Assembly: GCA_937983015.1 (NCBI GenBank)
Contig: CALKAK010000051.1
Coordinates: 1-36,558, forward strand
Length of the DNA stretch: 36,558 bases
Origin: an uncultured Bacillaceae bacterium
Lineage (GTDB): Bacteria > Bacillota > Bacilli > Bacillales > Caldibacillaceae
Direction of reading: 5' to 3'
A model generated the notes under the pieces. The model worked only from the letters and a program-made list of their open reading frames with translations, was not told where the DNA came from and did not search any database. Position numbers and translations under genes: made by a program. Below, piece by piece: positions 9,330-16,144 of the stretch; the first letter of the stretch is position 1; each line of letters opens with the position of its first letter.

Positions 9330-9398
9330 GAATCCGGAAGGAATTCGGTTCTTTCCGGATTCCCCCCTTAAAAAAACCACTAGACGCAACCGTAGTGG
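9330..9398 (+). other. Two hairpins between the Ric-like gene and the metal ATPase
   Basis: A perfect 10-bp stem (GAATCCGGAA at 9330-9339 with TTCCGGATTC at 9353-9362) is followed by C-rich and A-rich sequence, not a T-run. A second 6-bp stem (CCACTA 9377-9382 with TAGTGG 9393-9398) lies just before the ATPase ribosome binding site. They may cause partial termination or processing between the two genes and leave part of the transcript to continue into the ATPase. Confidence 0.55.
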
Positions 9399-9415
9399 AA
9401 AGCAGGAGATGAACG

Positions 9416-11266
9416 ATGCAACAGTTTATATTAAGAAAAAAGAATCCGATCACTTTGCTCAGTGGAATTTTGATCCTTATCGCTTTTATCGGTAAATTCG
9501 CCTTCAAACAAATGGTTCTATTTAACACGGCCTTGATTATTGCCTCGATTATCGGAGTTTTGCCCATCGCGTTCCAGGCTTATCAGGCATTAAGAGTGAA
9601 AGTCGTGAGCATCGATGTGTTGGTCACGATCGCTGTCCTCGGTGCCTTTTTCATTCAAAATTATGAAGAATCCGCTATCGTCACGTTCTTATTTTTATTT
9701 GGTGCTTATCTTGAACAAAGGACATTGAACCATACCCGCTCGGCGATTAAAGAACTCACGGAAATGGCTCCCGAAACGGCTTTGAAACAAATGGAAAATG
9801 GGGAGTTTGTTGAAGTGGATGTCGAAGATGTCGCTGAAGGGGATATTTTACTCGTTAAAACCGGTGCGAAAGTTCCCGTCGACGGTACCGTGATCCAGGG
9901 AGAAGGCTATATCAATGAGGCGAGTATCACCGGTGAATCGGTCCCCGTAAGGAAGGACGTCGGTACGAAAGTGTTTGCCGGAACTATTTTAGAAAACGGG
10001 ACGCTGCAAATTGTCGCCGATCGCGTCGGTGAAGATACGACCTTCGGTAAGATCATCGAGCTGGTGGAAGAAGCCCAGGATTCCAAGTCGGAAGCGGAAC
10101 GGTTTATCGATCGCTTTGCAAAATATTACACACCGGCCGTTCTCGTTTTAGCATTGGTTGTCTGGCTCTTTTCCCGAGATCTGGAACTAGCCATCACTAT
10201 CTTAGTTCTCGGTTGTCCCGGAGCGCTCGTCATCGGTGTTCCGGTTTCTAACGTCGCCGGAATCGGTAACGGAGCCCGCAACGGGGTCCTTTTAAAAGGA
10301 AGTGAGGTCATCCACGACTTCAGCCGGGTCGATACCGTTGTTTTTGATAAAACCGGTACACTGACGATCGGCAATCCGGAAGTCGCCGATGTCAAATGGT
10401 ATACAAAAGACAAAGAGAAAGTGCTCGCTTATCTCGCCAGCGTGGAAAGGGAGTCGGATCATCCCCTCGCTAAAGCTATCGTCGCCTATATTGGCGATAC
10501 ACCCAATTTCACAGTGGAAAACACGAATGTCAAAAAAGGCGGGGGAATTGTAGCGGAAGTGAATGGCCGGCGCATTGCGGTCGGGAACGTGGCGCTCATG
10601 GAACAGGAAAAAGTTCCCTTAAGTGGAGAAGTCCGCAAAGATATCACCGTCTTTGAACGAAAGGGGAATTCGATCGTTCTCACAGCGATTGACGGCGAAT
10701 TACAGGTTCTCATGGGTATTCGCGATCGAATTCGCCCGGGGGTAAAAGAGGATTTGAGAAAACTGAAAAAATTGGGCGTGAAAAAACTCGTCCTCCTATC
10801 TGGGGACAATCAGGGAACCGTAGATCTCGTCGCAAAAGAACTCGGCTTAACGGAAGCTCACGGGCATATGCTTCCGGAAGATAAATCCGCCTATATCAAA
10901 AGCCTCCAGAAAAAAGGCGAAACCGTCGCCTTCGTCGGGGATGGAGTCAATGACAGCCCGTCCCTGGCACTCGCCGATATCGGGATCGCCATGGGAAATG
11001 GCACCGATGTCGCGATCGAAACCTCGGATGTGGTGTTGATGAATTCGGATTTCTCCCGGCTTCCCCACGCCCTCGGTCTTACGAAAGCCACCAGTAACAA
11101 CATGCGGCAAAATATCATCATCGCTATCGGCGTCGTTCTCATCCTTTTAGCCGGCGTCTTCTTCAGTGATTGGGTGAACATGTCCGTCGGCATGCTCGTC
11201 CATGAAGCCAGTATTTTAGTCGTTATCTTAAACGGTATGCGGCTATTGCGTTATCGCTTAAGATAA
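9416..11266 (+). CDS. P1B-type heavy-metal-translocating ATPase with CPG motif
   Basis: A membrane pump that uses ATP to move a transition metal. At 616 residues it begins directly with membrane helices and lacks an N-terminal metal-binding domain. Visible elements are TGES (172-175, actuator domain), CPG in the sixth-helix position (C267-P268-G269 in VLGCPGALVIGVPVSN), DKTGT with the phosphorylated D311, the P1B-specific His-Pro (349-350) and GDGVND (508-513). The last helix carries HEAS (595-599), which resembles the HEGS/HEGT motif of the Co/Fe-type P1B-4 group, yet the usual SPC or CPC is replaced by CPG. The substrate is therefore uncertain. ATG 9416 follows CAGGAG. It lies between the Ric-like gene and a CxxC chaperone. 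Confidence 0.9.
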   Translation: MQQFILRKKNPITLLSGILILIAFIGKFAFKQMVLFNTALIIASIIGVLPIAFQAYQALRVKVVSIDVLVTIAVLGAFFIQNYEESAIVTFLFLFGAYLEQRTLNHTRSAIKELTEMAPETALKQMENGEFVEVDVEDVAEGDILLVKTGAKVPVDGTVIQGEGYINEASITGESVPVRKDVGTKVFAGTILENGTLQIVADRVGEDTTFGKIIELVEEAQDSKSEAERFIDRFAKYYTPAVLVLALVVWLFSRDLELAITILVLGCPGALVIGVPVSNVAGIGNGARNGVLLKGSEVIHDFSRVDTVVFDKTGTLTIGNPEVADVKWYTKDKEKVLAYLASVERESDHPLAKAIVAYIGDTPNFTVENTNVKKGGGIVAEVNGRRIAVGNVALMEQEKVPLSGEVRKDITVFERKGNSIVLTAIDGELQVLMGIRDRIRPGVKEDLRKLKKLGVKKLVLLSGDNQGTVDLVAKELGLTEAHGHMLPEDKSAYIKSLQKKGETVAFVGDGVNDSPSLALADIGIAMGNGTDVAIETSDVVLMNSDFSRLPHALGLTKATSNNMRQNIIIAIGVVLILLAGVFFSDWVNMSVGMLVHEASILVVILNGMRLLRYRLR

Positions 11267-11278
11267 TTTGGTGAAAAC

Positions 11279-11320
11279 TTGACGCCGGTCAATGTTCGTG
11301 CCGTGGCGAACCATTATAAT
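11279..11320 (+). promoter_or_regulatory. FNR/CRP-type class II promoter of the metallochaperone gene
   Basis: TTGAC-GCCG-GTCAA (11279-11292) is the exact reverse complement of the site at 8921-8934. A consensus TATAAT (11315-11320) starts 36 bp after the first base of the site, the same distance as at the Ric-like gene, which puts the repeat centre at -41.5. A start point near 11327 gives a leader of about 37 bases. Confidence 0.65.
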
Positions 11321-11363
11321 CAAGGTGAAAGATTTTGCAAAAAATCAAAAAGGAGACATTCAC

Positions 11364-11597
11364 ATGAAACAAGCTACGCTGCAATTGGAAACTTTAACAT
11401 GCCCGTCCTGCCTGCAAAAAATCGAAAGTGCGGTAAAAGCCATAGACGGAGTCGATCAAGACAGTGTAAAGGTCATGTTCAATTCCAGCAAAGTAAAAGT
11501 GACCTTTGACGATGAAAAAACATCGCTAGAAGCCATTGAAAGAGCCATCACTGCATTAGGTTATGAAGTGAAAAAAGCAAAAGCCAAACCGGTTTAA
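11364..11597 (+). CDS. Heavy-metal-associated (HMA) domain protein, putative metallochaperone
   Basis: A 77-residue single-domain HMA protein. The metal-binding loop LTCPSCLQKIESAV carries the CxxC pair (C13, C16). The rest follows the ferredoxin-like beta-alpha-beta-beta-alpha-beta pattern (VKVMFNSSKVKVTFDD, SLEAIERAITALGYEV). Such proteins deliver Cu(I) or a similar soft metal to P1B ATPases. The ATPase directly upstream lacks its own N-terminal HMA domain, so this protein may serve as its detached partner. ATG 11364 follows AAAAAGGAGA; the longer in-frame extension upstream covers the promoter and is not used. It has its own FNR-type promoter and a strong terminator, so it can be expressed separately from the ATPase. 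Confidence 0.88.
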   Translation: MKQATLQLETLTCPSCLQKIESAVKAIDGVDQDSVKVMFNSSKVKVTFDDEKTSLEAIERAITALGYEVKKAKAKPV

Positions 11598-11602
11598 GCT
11601 TA

Positions 11603-11653
11603 AGAAGAAGGATCCCCGCTCAACGGATTTCGAGCGGGGGTCTTCTTTTTTTT
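11603..11653 (+). terminator. Rho-independent terminator of the metal cassette
   Basis: A long stem (GATCCCCGCTC pairing with GAGCGGGGGTC, extended by AAGAAG/CTTCTT) is followed by a run of eight or more T. Confidence 0.92.
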
Positions 11654-11767
11654 AAGGAAATGATAGTTTAAACAATTGTTAGGTGGAAAATATTTCATAT
11701 CCGTCTCATGTATTTGTCTTTCGTCCACAATTTTTTTAGATGGGTTAGCTGGAAAACACAAGAACAT

Positions 11768-11920
11768 TTCTCGAACAACAATAAAGATTACGCAGATTCA
11801 TTATGCCCTTTCGAAAGTGATAAATATCTTTCGCTAATTAAAGGTATTATTGCACGAAATAAAAAATATTCGCGCGCATAAAAACATTTTTTTCGCGAGT
11901 TTACAAAAACTTTTCGCCTC
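11768..11920 (-). repeat. Intergenic 21-bp-periodic GCGAAA array (array B)
   Basis: Eight CG-centred motifs (mostly TTTCGC, TTTCGA or TTCGCG, i.e. GCGAAA on the minus strand) have their CG at 11772, 11791, 11812, 11832, 11855, 11871, 11894 and 11915. The steps are 19, 21, 20, 23, 16, 23 and 21 bp, a mean of 20.4. An isolated TTTCG at 11722 may be an outlying unit. It occupies the gap between the metal cassette terminator and the spoIID promoter. Confidence 0.65.
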
Positions 11921-12018
11921 CTTATAAAAAGGTAGTAAAAGGCTATGAACACGCACCCTGAGTGTTTCCTTCTCTCAACTCACCGCCTCCCTACTTCACG
12001 ATTTACTAGATTTTTTTG

Positions 12019-12048
12019 GTATAAAATGTCCGGCCGGCACATATGCAT
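12019..12048 (+). promoter_or_regulatory. Possible sigma-E promoter of spoIID
   Basis: GTATAAA (12020-12026) and CATATGCAT (12040-12048) are 13 bp apart, close to the mother-cell sigma-E pattern (-10 CATAnnnT). B. subtilis spoIID is known to be sigma-E dependent. The match is partial. Confidence 0.4.
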
Positions 12049-12091
12049 GTATTGTAAATCGTGGCAAATTTATTGGGGGAGGCGTTGATTT

Positions 12092-13108
12092 TTGCAAAAA
12101 ATGAAAGCAATCATCATCGTAATCGTCTTGTTATTATTAGCCGTATTCATCGTTCCCAGCCTGCTCGTTCTCCCGTTTTCGGAAAAGGTCAGCGGCAAAT
12201 TAAAAGAGCGTACAGAAACCTGGGATCTCCTCGCTCTTTTAGAAGAAACATCGCCGCTCGAAGTATCCGTCTACCGGTCGGCGAAGGATGAAGTGGAGGA
12301 GCTCCCTCTTGAAAAATATGTCCTCGGTGTAGTGGCCTCGGAAATGCCCGCTGATTTTGAAGAAGAGGCTTTGAAGGCCCAGGCGCTTACAGCCCGGACG
12401 GTCATCGTTAAACAACTCCTCTCGGATACTGAGATCGGTCTATTAAAAGGAGCGGATATCGGCGACACGGAACAGTATCAAGTATTTAAGAACGAGGAAG
12501 AACTGAGAGAACAATGGGGACTGAACTACCGGAAAAACATCCAAAAAATTAGTGAGGCGGTCTACGAAACGCGCGGTCAGATCATAACGTACGATGATAA
12601 GCCGATCACCGCCGCATATTTTTCCACGAGCAATGGCTACACGGAAAACTCGGAAAGCTATTGGTCGCAAGCTTATCCGTACTTAAAAAGCGTTGCCAGC
12701 CCCTGGGATGTGGAATCACCGAAATTCGAGGATCAAGTAACCATTCCGGTTAAGGAATTCGAAGAAAAGTTAGGAGTTACCTTGAAGGGCGATCAAGTTG
12801 GTGAAATCCTCGAAAGAACGCAGGGAAACCGGGTCGCCCGGGTGAAAATCGGTGATAAAGAGTTTACGGGGCGGGAAATTCGCGAACGGTTGAACCTGCG
12901 TTCCACCGATTTCACGTGGGAGCGGGTTGGCGATGAGATTATCATCACGACAAAGGGATTCGGCCACGGGATCGGCATGAGTCAGTACGGTGCGAACGGG
13001 ATGGCGAAAGAAGGAAAAACTTACGAAGAAATCATCCAGTATTATTACCAGGGGGTGGAGATCCAGGACCTTTCCCAATTTCTCGACCGCGAACTTGCGC
13101 AAGAATGA
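12092..13108 (+). CDS. spoIID: Stage II sporulation protein D, peptidoglycan lytic transglycosylase
   Basis: SpoIID is a mother-cell membrane protein that, with SpoIIM and SpoIIP, degrades septal and peripheral peptidoglycan during engulfment of the forespore. The N-terminus has one membrane anchor (about residues 5-27, IIIVIVLLLLAVFIVPSLLVL). The SpoIID domain follows with the motif LGVVASEMPADFEEEALKAQ containing the catalytic glutamate (E84). FSTSNGYTENSESYW and the C-terminal GFGHGIGMSQYGANGMA motif are also present. At 338 residues it has the usual length. The start is TTG 12092, placed 9 bases after GGGGGAGG; the ATG at 12101 is too far from that site. A terminator follows directly. Confidence 0.95.
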   Translation: MQKMKAIIIVIVLLLLAVFIVPSLLVLPFSEKVSGKLKERTETWDLLALLEETSPLEVSVYRSAKDEVEELPLEKYVLGVVASEMPADFEEEALKAQALTARTVIVKQLLSDTEIGLLKGADIGDTEQYQVFKNEEELREQWGLNYRKNIQKISEAVYETRGQIITYDDKPITAAYFSTSNGYTENSESYWSQAYPYLKSVASPWDVESPKFEDQVTIPVKEFEEKLGVTLKGDQVGEILERTQGNRVARVKIGDKEFTGREIRERLNLRSTDFTWERVGDEIIITTKGFGHGIGMSQYGANGMAKEGKTYEEIIQYYYQGVEIQDLSQFLDRELAQE

Positions 13109-13146
13109 AAAAAGCGGGTGGAGAACGAACCTCCACCTGCTTTTTA
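13109..13146 (+). terminator. Rho-independent terminator after spoIID
   Basis: AAAAGC-G-GGTGGAG pairs with CTCCACC-T-GCTTTT around a 7-base loop and is followed by T; it begins right after the stop codon. Confidence 0.9.
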
Positions 13147-13244
13147 AATGAGGGTGCCCTTCTTTTGGAAAAAGTAGCTGCTTCATACTCGTGCACTGCC
13201 GGCCTTCGTGTATTTTGAACGTAAGCAGTTAGGAGAACCTGTTG

Positions 13245-13400
13245 ATTTCGCGAATTTCCGACAACTTCTAGTAAAACTTGTCATGCTTTCGGCAAAAAAT
13301 CTGATGATTTTGCTCGCAGTAACAAAACTTCGTACGAAACAACTCGTTTTTTGCGAACCGTCACCTTTGTTGTTGCAAAACCACTTTTCCTTGCGCGCCT
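13245..13400 (-). repeat. Intergenic 21-bp-periodic GCGAAA array (array F)
   Basis: Motifs TTTCGCG, TTCTAG, TTTCGG, TTTGCTCG, TTCGTACG, TTTTTGCG, TTGTTGCAA and CTTGCGCG are positioned near 13249, 13267, 13290, 13312, 13331, 13354, 13376 and 13396. The steps are 18, 23, 22, 19, 23, 22 and 20 bp, a mean of 21.0. It fills the gap between the convergent spoIID and vanZ-like genes. Several units are degenerate, and further CG-rich units may continue to about 13430. Confidence 0.6.
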
Positions 13401-13454
13401 TTCCCCGATCCCCCGCGACATGTTCCCGCGCATCAATCCGTCTCCAAGCACAAT

Positions 13455-13889
13455 TCAAGCCGATTTTTTCTTTTGAAACAGTTCCCCCACGCTATCGATC
13501 CACTCGCCCACCTTATTTTTCTTCACAAAATACCCCCGATGAACGATCCAGTAGGCGATCGTGACCCCGAGGACGTCTTTTACAAGATCGATCACCGTTG
13601 CCGAACGGTTCGGTACAAAATATTGATGCACCTCATCGACTAAACCGTACAGCGAAGCGATAATTGCCGCCACTAAATTCGTCTTCTTCGATAGCTTTCC
13701 ATCCACTAAAAAAAAGAGGACGAACAGACCGTATAATATCGCGAACTCCACGAGATGCAATGATTCTTTGATGAACCCGTCATACACGGGAAAATTAACT
13801 ACCGCATCGGCCGGCCGGTCCGACAAATACCAGATGAACCCCATATATAAAAAAGGTAAAGATTTTCCAATCCAGCGTAACACTTTCAA
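13455..13889 (-). CDS. VanZ family membrane protein
   Basis: A 144-residue membrane protein with about four hydrophobic segments: PFLYMGFIWYLSD; HLVEFAILYGLFVLFFLV; LVAAIIASLYGLVDEVHQYF; VLGVTIAYWIVHRGYF. The motif GLVDEVHQYFVPNRSATVIDLVKDVLGV is the VanZ-like signature. VanZ was named for teicoplanin resistance, but the function of stand-alone chromosomal members is unknown. The start is TTG (plus-strand 13887-13889) with AAGGAG upstream at a spacing of 6. It is transcribed against its neighbours and has no partner gene. Its location between spoIID and spoIIQ could be a chance insertion. The C-terminal tail is basic (KKNKVGEW..QKKKSA). Confidence 0.85.
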   Translation of the reverse strand: MKVLRWIGKSLPFLYMGFIWYLSDRPADAVVNFPVYDGFIKESLHLVEFAILYGLFVLFFLVDGKLSKKTNLVAAIIASLYGLVDEVHQYFVPNRSATVIDLVKDVLGVTIAYWIVHRGYFVKKNKVGEWIDSVGELFQKKKSA

Positions 13890-14017
13890 ATCCCTCTCCT
13901 TACTTGCTTAGCGGGAGCCTACCTCTCCATAACCCCCTTGTTTCCTTTATAAAACTTAAAAAATTGTACCACAGTTTCCCCGATCTTACAAAGATGTGAC
14001 AAAAAATTATTGAAAAA

Positions 14018-14070
14018 TCGGAAAAAAATATTATTTCCGAGTATATTATCCTTCATTTCTGTTCAGAATA
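14018..14070 (+). promoter_or_regulatory. Inverted repeat and possible sigma-F promoter upstream of spoIIQ
   Basis: TCGGAAA (14018-14024) and TTTCCGA (14034-14040) form a 7-bp inverted repeat. Immediately after it, GTATA (14041-14045), 15 bp, then GTTCAGAATA (14061-14070) match the sigma-F pattern GYATA-N15-GGNRANAHTR at all but two positions. B. subtilis spoIIQ is sigma-F dependent. The drawback is that the leader would be very short, with the ribosome binding site beginning only a few bases after the expected start point. Confidence 0.35.
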
Positions 14071-14088
14071 GTTCCTGAGGTGATGAAA

Positions 14089-14859
14089 ATGAGAGAGGAA
14101 GAAAAGAAACTATCTTCTCGTATCCGCAGTCTAAAACGCTTCTTCAAACGGCGTTGGGTTTATCCAGCAATTTATATCGCGGCGGCTGCAATTATCTTAA
14201 CATCTGTCCTCTATTTGTTGAATAGAGAAGTCGAGAACAAGGAACAAGAACAAAGCTATGATGAACATTCAACACGGATGACAGAAGAAGATGCCGTGGA
14301 GGTTAACGTCCCATACGAAACCTTTGCCTGGCCGGTTGCCGATCCCGATGAAGTGGAAATCGCAACCCCCTTCTATGAAGCAACCGCCGCACCGGAAGAG
14401 CAGGAAGCCGCCTTGCTTTACTATGGCAATAGCTTCCAGCCGAATACCGGGATCGATATCGTAGCGAAAAATGGGGAAACCTTTGCCGTACAAGCCGCGA
14501 TGAGTGGAACCGTCGTCAGCGTTGAAGAGGATGCCCTGCTCGGTAACGTCATCGTGATCGAGCATGCTGATGGCGTGAAAACCGTCTACTCCGCTGTGGA
14601 AGATATTCTCGTGAAAGAAGGCGATAAAGTCGTTCAGGGGCAAAAACTCGCCAATGCGGGTCGGAGCTTGCTGAACGAAGAAGCGGACGTCCACACCCAT
14701 TTTGAAATCCGGAAAAACGATAAACCGGTAAACCCGCTCGCCTACTTCGAGAAATCGCTGGAGACCTTATTGAACGCCGATGAAGAAGGACAAAATGTAG
14801 CGGAAGAAGAATCCGAACGCGAAGATCAATCTTCTGACGATCAAAAAGAAGAATCATAA
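14089..14859 (+). CDS. spoIIQ: Stage II sporulation protein Q (forespore LytM-like channel component)
   Basis: SpoIIQ is made in the forespore, crosses its membrane and pairs with SpoIIIAH to bridge the two membranes during engulfment and form the feeding channel. The N-terminus MREEEKK and the basic stretch before the membrane helix (about residues 24-43) match B. subtilis SpoIIQ, so ATG 14089 is preferred over the upstream GTG 14080 and ATG 14083. GAGGTGA sits 5 bases before it. The M23/LytM domain spans about residues 100-225 with HTHFEIRKN and GDKVVQGQ. The first zinc-binding histidine (HxxxD) is replaced in PNTGID, so the domain is probably catalytically inactive, as in B. subtilis. The tail is strongly acidic. 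Confidence 0.95.
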   Translation: MREEEKKLSSRIRSLKRFFKRRWVYPAIYIAAAAIILTSVLYLLNREVENKEQEQSYDEHSTRMTEEDAVEVNVPYETFAWPVADPDEVEIATPFYEATAAPEEQEAALLYYGNSFQPNTGIDIVAKNGETFAVQAAMSGTVVSVEEDALLGNVIVIEHADGVKTVYSAVEDILVKEGDKVVQGQKLANAGRSLLNEEADVHTHFEIRKNDKPVNPLAYFEKSLETLLNADEEGQNVAEEESEREDQSSDDQKEES

Positions 14860-14888
14860 AATGTGAGAACATTCCCCCTTCATATACA

Positions 14889-14924
14889 GGACCTGTCCGC
14901 ATCCCCGGACGGGTCCATTTTTTT
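14889..14924 (+). terminator. Rho-independent terminator after spoIIQ
   Basis: GGACC-T-GTCCG pairs with CGGAC-G-GGTCC and is followed by seven T. Confidence 0.9.
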
Positions 14925-15527
14925 GAACGAAGAGAAACAGGCATTTACGCATAAGGTTTTTCCCAAAAATAACCTTGTCCACCGGCAAAATCGTGCATAT
15001 TCCCCGGCCCAAGCTAATAAACTGTTACAAAATCGTGCGAAAGAGCATCAGACCGTAAGCGGTAAACACCTCATGAGGGAGACCACCGCGGGGAACTAGA
15101 CGGGAATTTTTTATTGAAAAATTATTTTTGAATAAAACCAGCATGAAAAACGAAAGATTACCGGGGAAAAACCGTTAAGATGTGGCCATGTGTCCAGCAC
15201 CCGGCCGAACAGGAGGTGCATTTATCGCCGGGATGATGCTCTCTGGAACATTGTCAACAAAAATAATCGCTAGATGTTCTTTTTTTGTGGAGAAAGTGTT
15301 TGAGGTGAGGTGTGGGAAAAGGCAGCTTAGATGATGCTCATAACGATACGAATGAACCCACCATCAGAAAGTGTCAACGCTTTCTGCCGCATAATACCGG
15401 AAAGTAATAGAGGTCATCCGGATTGAACAGGAAATGAATCTTTTATGCGGACGTTTCGGCAACTCGTCAAAACACCCCCGTCTCTCATTTCACACTTCTC
15501 CCATCCAATTAACAGGAGGCGAGCAGT
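14925..15527. other. Gap between spoIIQ and spoIIID without a recognisable gene
   Basis: About 600 bp with no convincing coding region. It contains a nested inverted-repeat structure at 15052-15089 (ACCG-TAAG-CGGT, then GCGGT...CCTCATGAGG...ACCGC), an AATTTTT/AAAAATT hairpin near 15103-15121, and a 7-bp inverted repeat CAGAAAG...CTTTCTG (15365-15386). Short open frames here have no matching ribosome binding site. The spoIIID promoter must lie in the last 150 bp, but I see no clear match. Confidence 0.5.
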
Positions 15528-15809
15528 GTGCACGATTACATCAAAGAAAGAACACTCAAGATTGGCAAGTATATCGTGGAGACGAGAAAAACCGTTCGCG
15601 TGATCGCGAAAGAATTCGGCGTATCGAAAAGTACCGTTCATAAAGATCTAACGGAACGTCTGCCGGAGATCAACCCGGAACTGGCCAGCAAGGTGAAAGA
15701 AATCCTCGAATACCATAAATCGGTGCGGCACTTGCGGGGGGGTGAGGCGACGAAACTAAAATACCAGAGACAGGCGCAACAAAAGAAAAAAGAAATGTTG
15801 AAAAAGTGA
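15528..15809 (+). CDS. spoIIID: Sporulation transcriptional regulator SpoIIID
   Basis: SpoIIID is a small mother-cell DNA-binding protein that activates and represses many sigma-E genes and helps switch to sigma-K. The 93-residue length and most residues match the B. subtilis protein: HDYIKERTLKIGKYIVETRK, then the helix-turn-helix TVRVIAKEFGVSKSTVHKDL (about residues 22-41), then RLPEINPELASKVKEIL and the C-terminal basic HKSVRHLRGGEATKLKYQR. The start is GTG 15528 behind AGGAGG with a spacing of 8. As in B. subtilis, mbl follows downstream. A palindromic terminator ends the transcript. Confidence 0.97.
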   Translation: MHDYIKERTLKIGKYIVETRKTVRVIAKEFGVSKSTVHKDLTERLPEINPELASKVKEILEYHKSVRHLRGGEATKLKYQRQAQQKKKEMLKK

Positions 15810-15822
15810 ATCGTTCGCGAAC

Positions 15823-15848
15823 AACAGGTGGCCACCTGTTATTTTTTT
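15823..15848 (+). terminator. Rho-independent terminator after spoIIID
   Basis: AACAGGTGG and CCACCTGTT form an uninterrupted 18-bp palindrome, followed by ATTTTTTT; the innermost pairs must open to make a loop. Confidence 0.88.
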
Positions 15849-15889
15849 ACAAAAAATTATGAAATACATCTAAGGAAAACCAGGGAAGC

Positions 15890-16042
15890 TTGTGAATGCA
15901 GAAAATGAATTCCGAGAGAATCGGTTGCTTTCCCCCGCCTTGAAAAGAATCTTGTTGAAAAAAGGAGATTATTCGCGGTAATCGCTTAAATAGAACGAAA
16001 TATGGGAGGTAAGATCCGGTTTTCATGAACTTTTCACGACTA
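15890..16042 (+). repeat. Possible degenerate 21-bp-periodic array (array G)
   Basis: Degenerate units occur near 15893 (TTGTGAA), 15913, 15936, 15956 (TTGTTGAAA), 15975 (TTCGCGG), 15996 (AACGAAA), 16017 and 16037 (TCACGAC). The spacing is again 19-23 bp. Only three or four units resemble the motif well, so this may be chance in a CG-containing region. Confidence 0.25.
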
Positions 16043-16075
16043 TCGACAAATACCTTCCATAGTCTACATACTTTA

Positions 16076-16084
16076 TGATACAAT
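16076..16084 (+). promoter_or_regulatory. Extended -10 promoter element before mbl
   Basis: TGA-TACAAT (16076-16084) lies 60 bp upstream of the mbl start. No good -35 hexamer lies at 17 bp, in keeping with an extended -10 promoter. Confidence 0.4.
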
Positions 16085-16144
16085 AAGTAACTAGTTAAGA
16101 TAGGTTTACCAAGATCGGAATGATATAGGGAGGCTAATCGTAGA

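Noticed and set aside
13208..13564. Plus-strand 118-codon frame
   Set aside because: It overlaps array F and the 3' end of the vanZ-like gene and has no ribosome binding site.
14863..15099. 78-codon frame after spoIIQ
   Set aside because: It starts inside the spoIIQ terminator and has no recognisable domain.
15052..15100. T-box-like sequence (GGGAGACCACCGCGG) in the spoIIQ-spoIIID gap
   Set aside because: It does not match the T-box core well, and no aminoacyl-tRNA synthetase, amino acid biosynthesis or transport gene follows.
15189..15334. Short frame APGRTGGAFIAGMML behind AGGAGGT in the spoIIQ-spoIIID gap
   Set aside because: The binding site is not at a usable distance from a start codon in that frame; at most a remnant of a lost gene.
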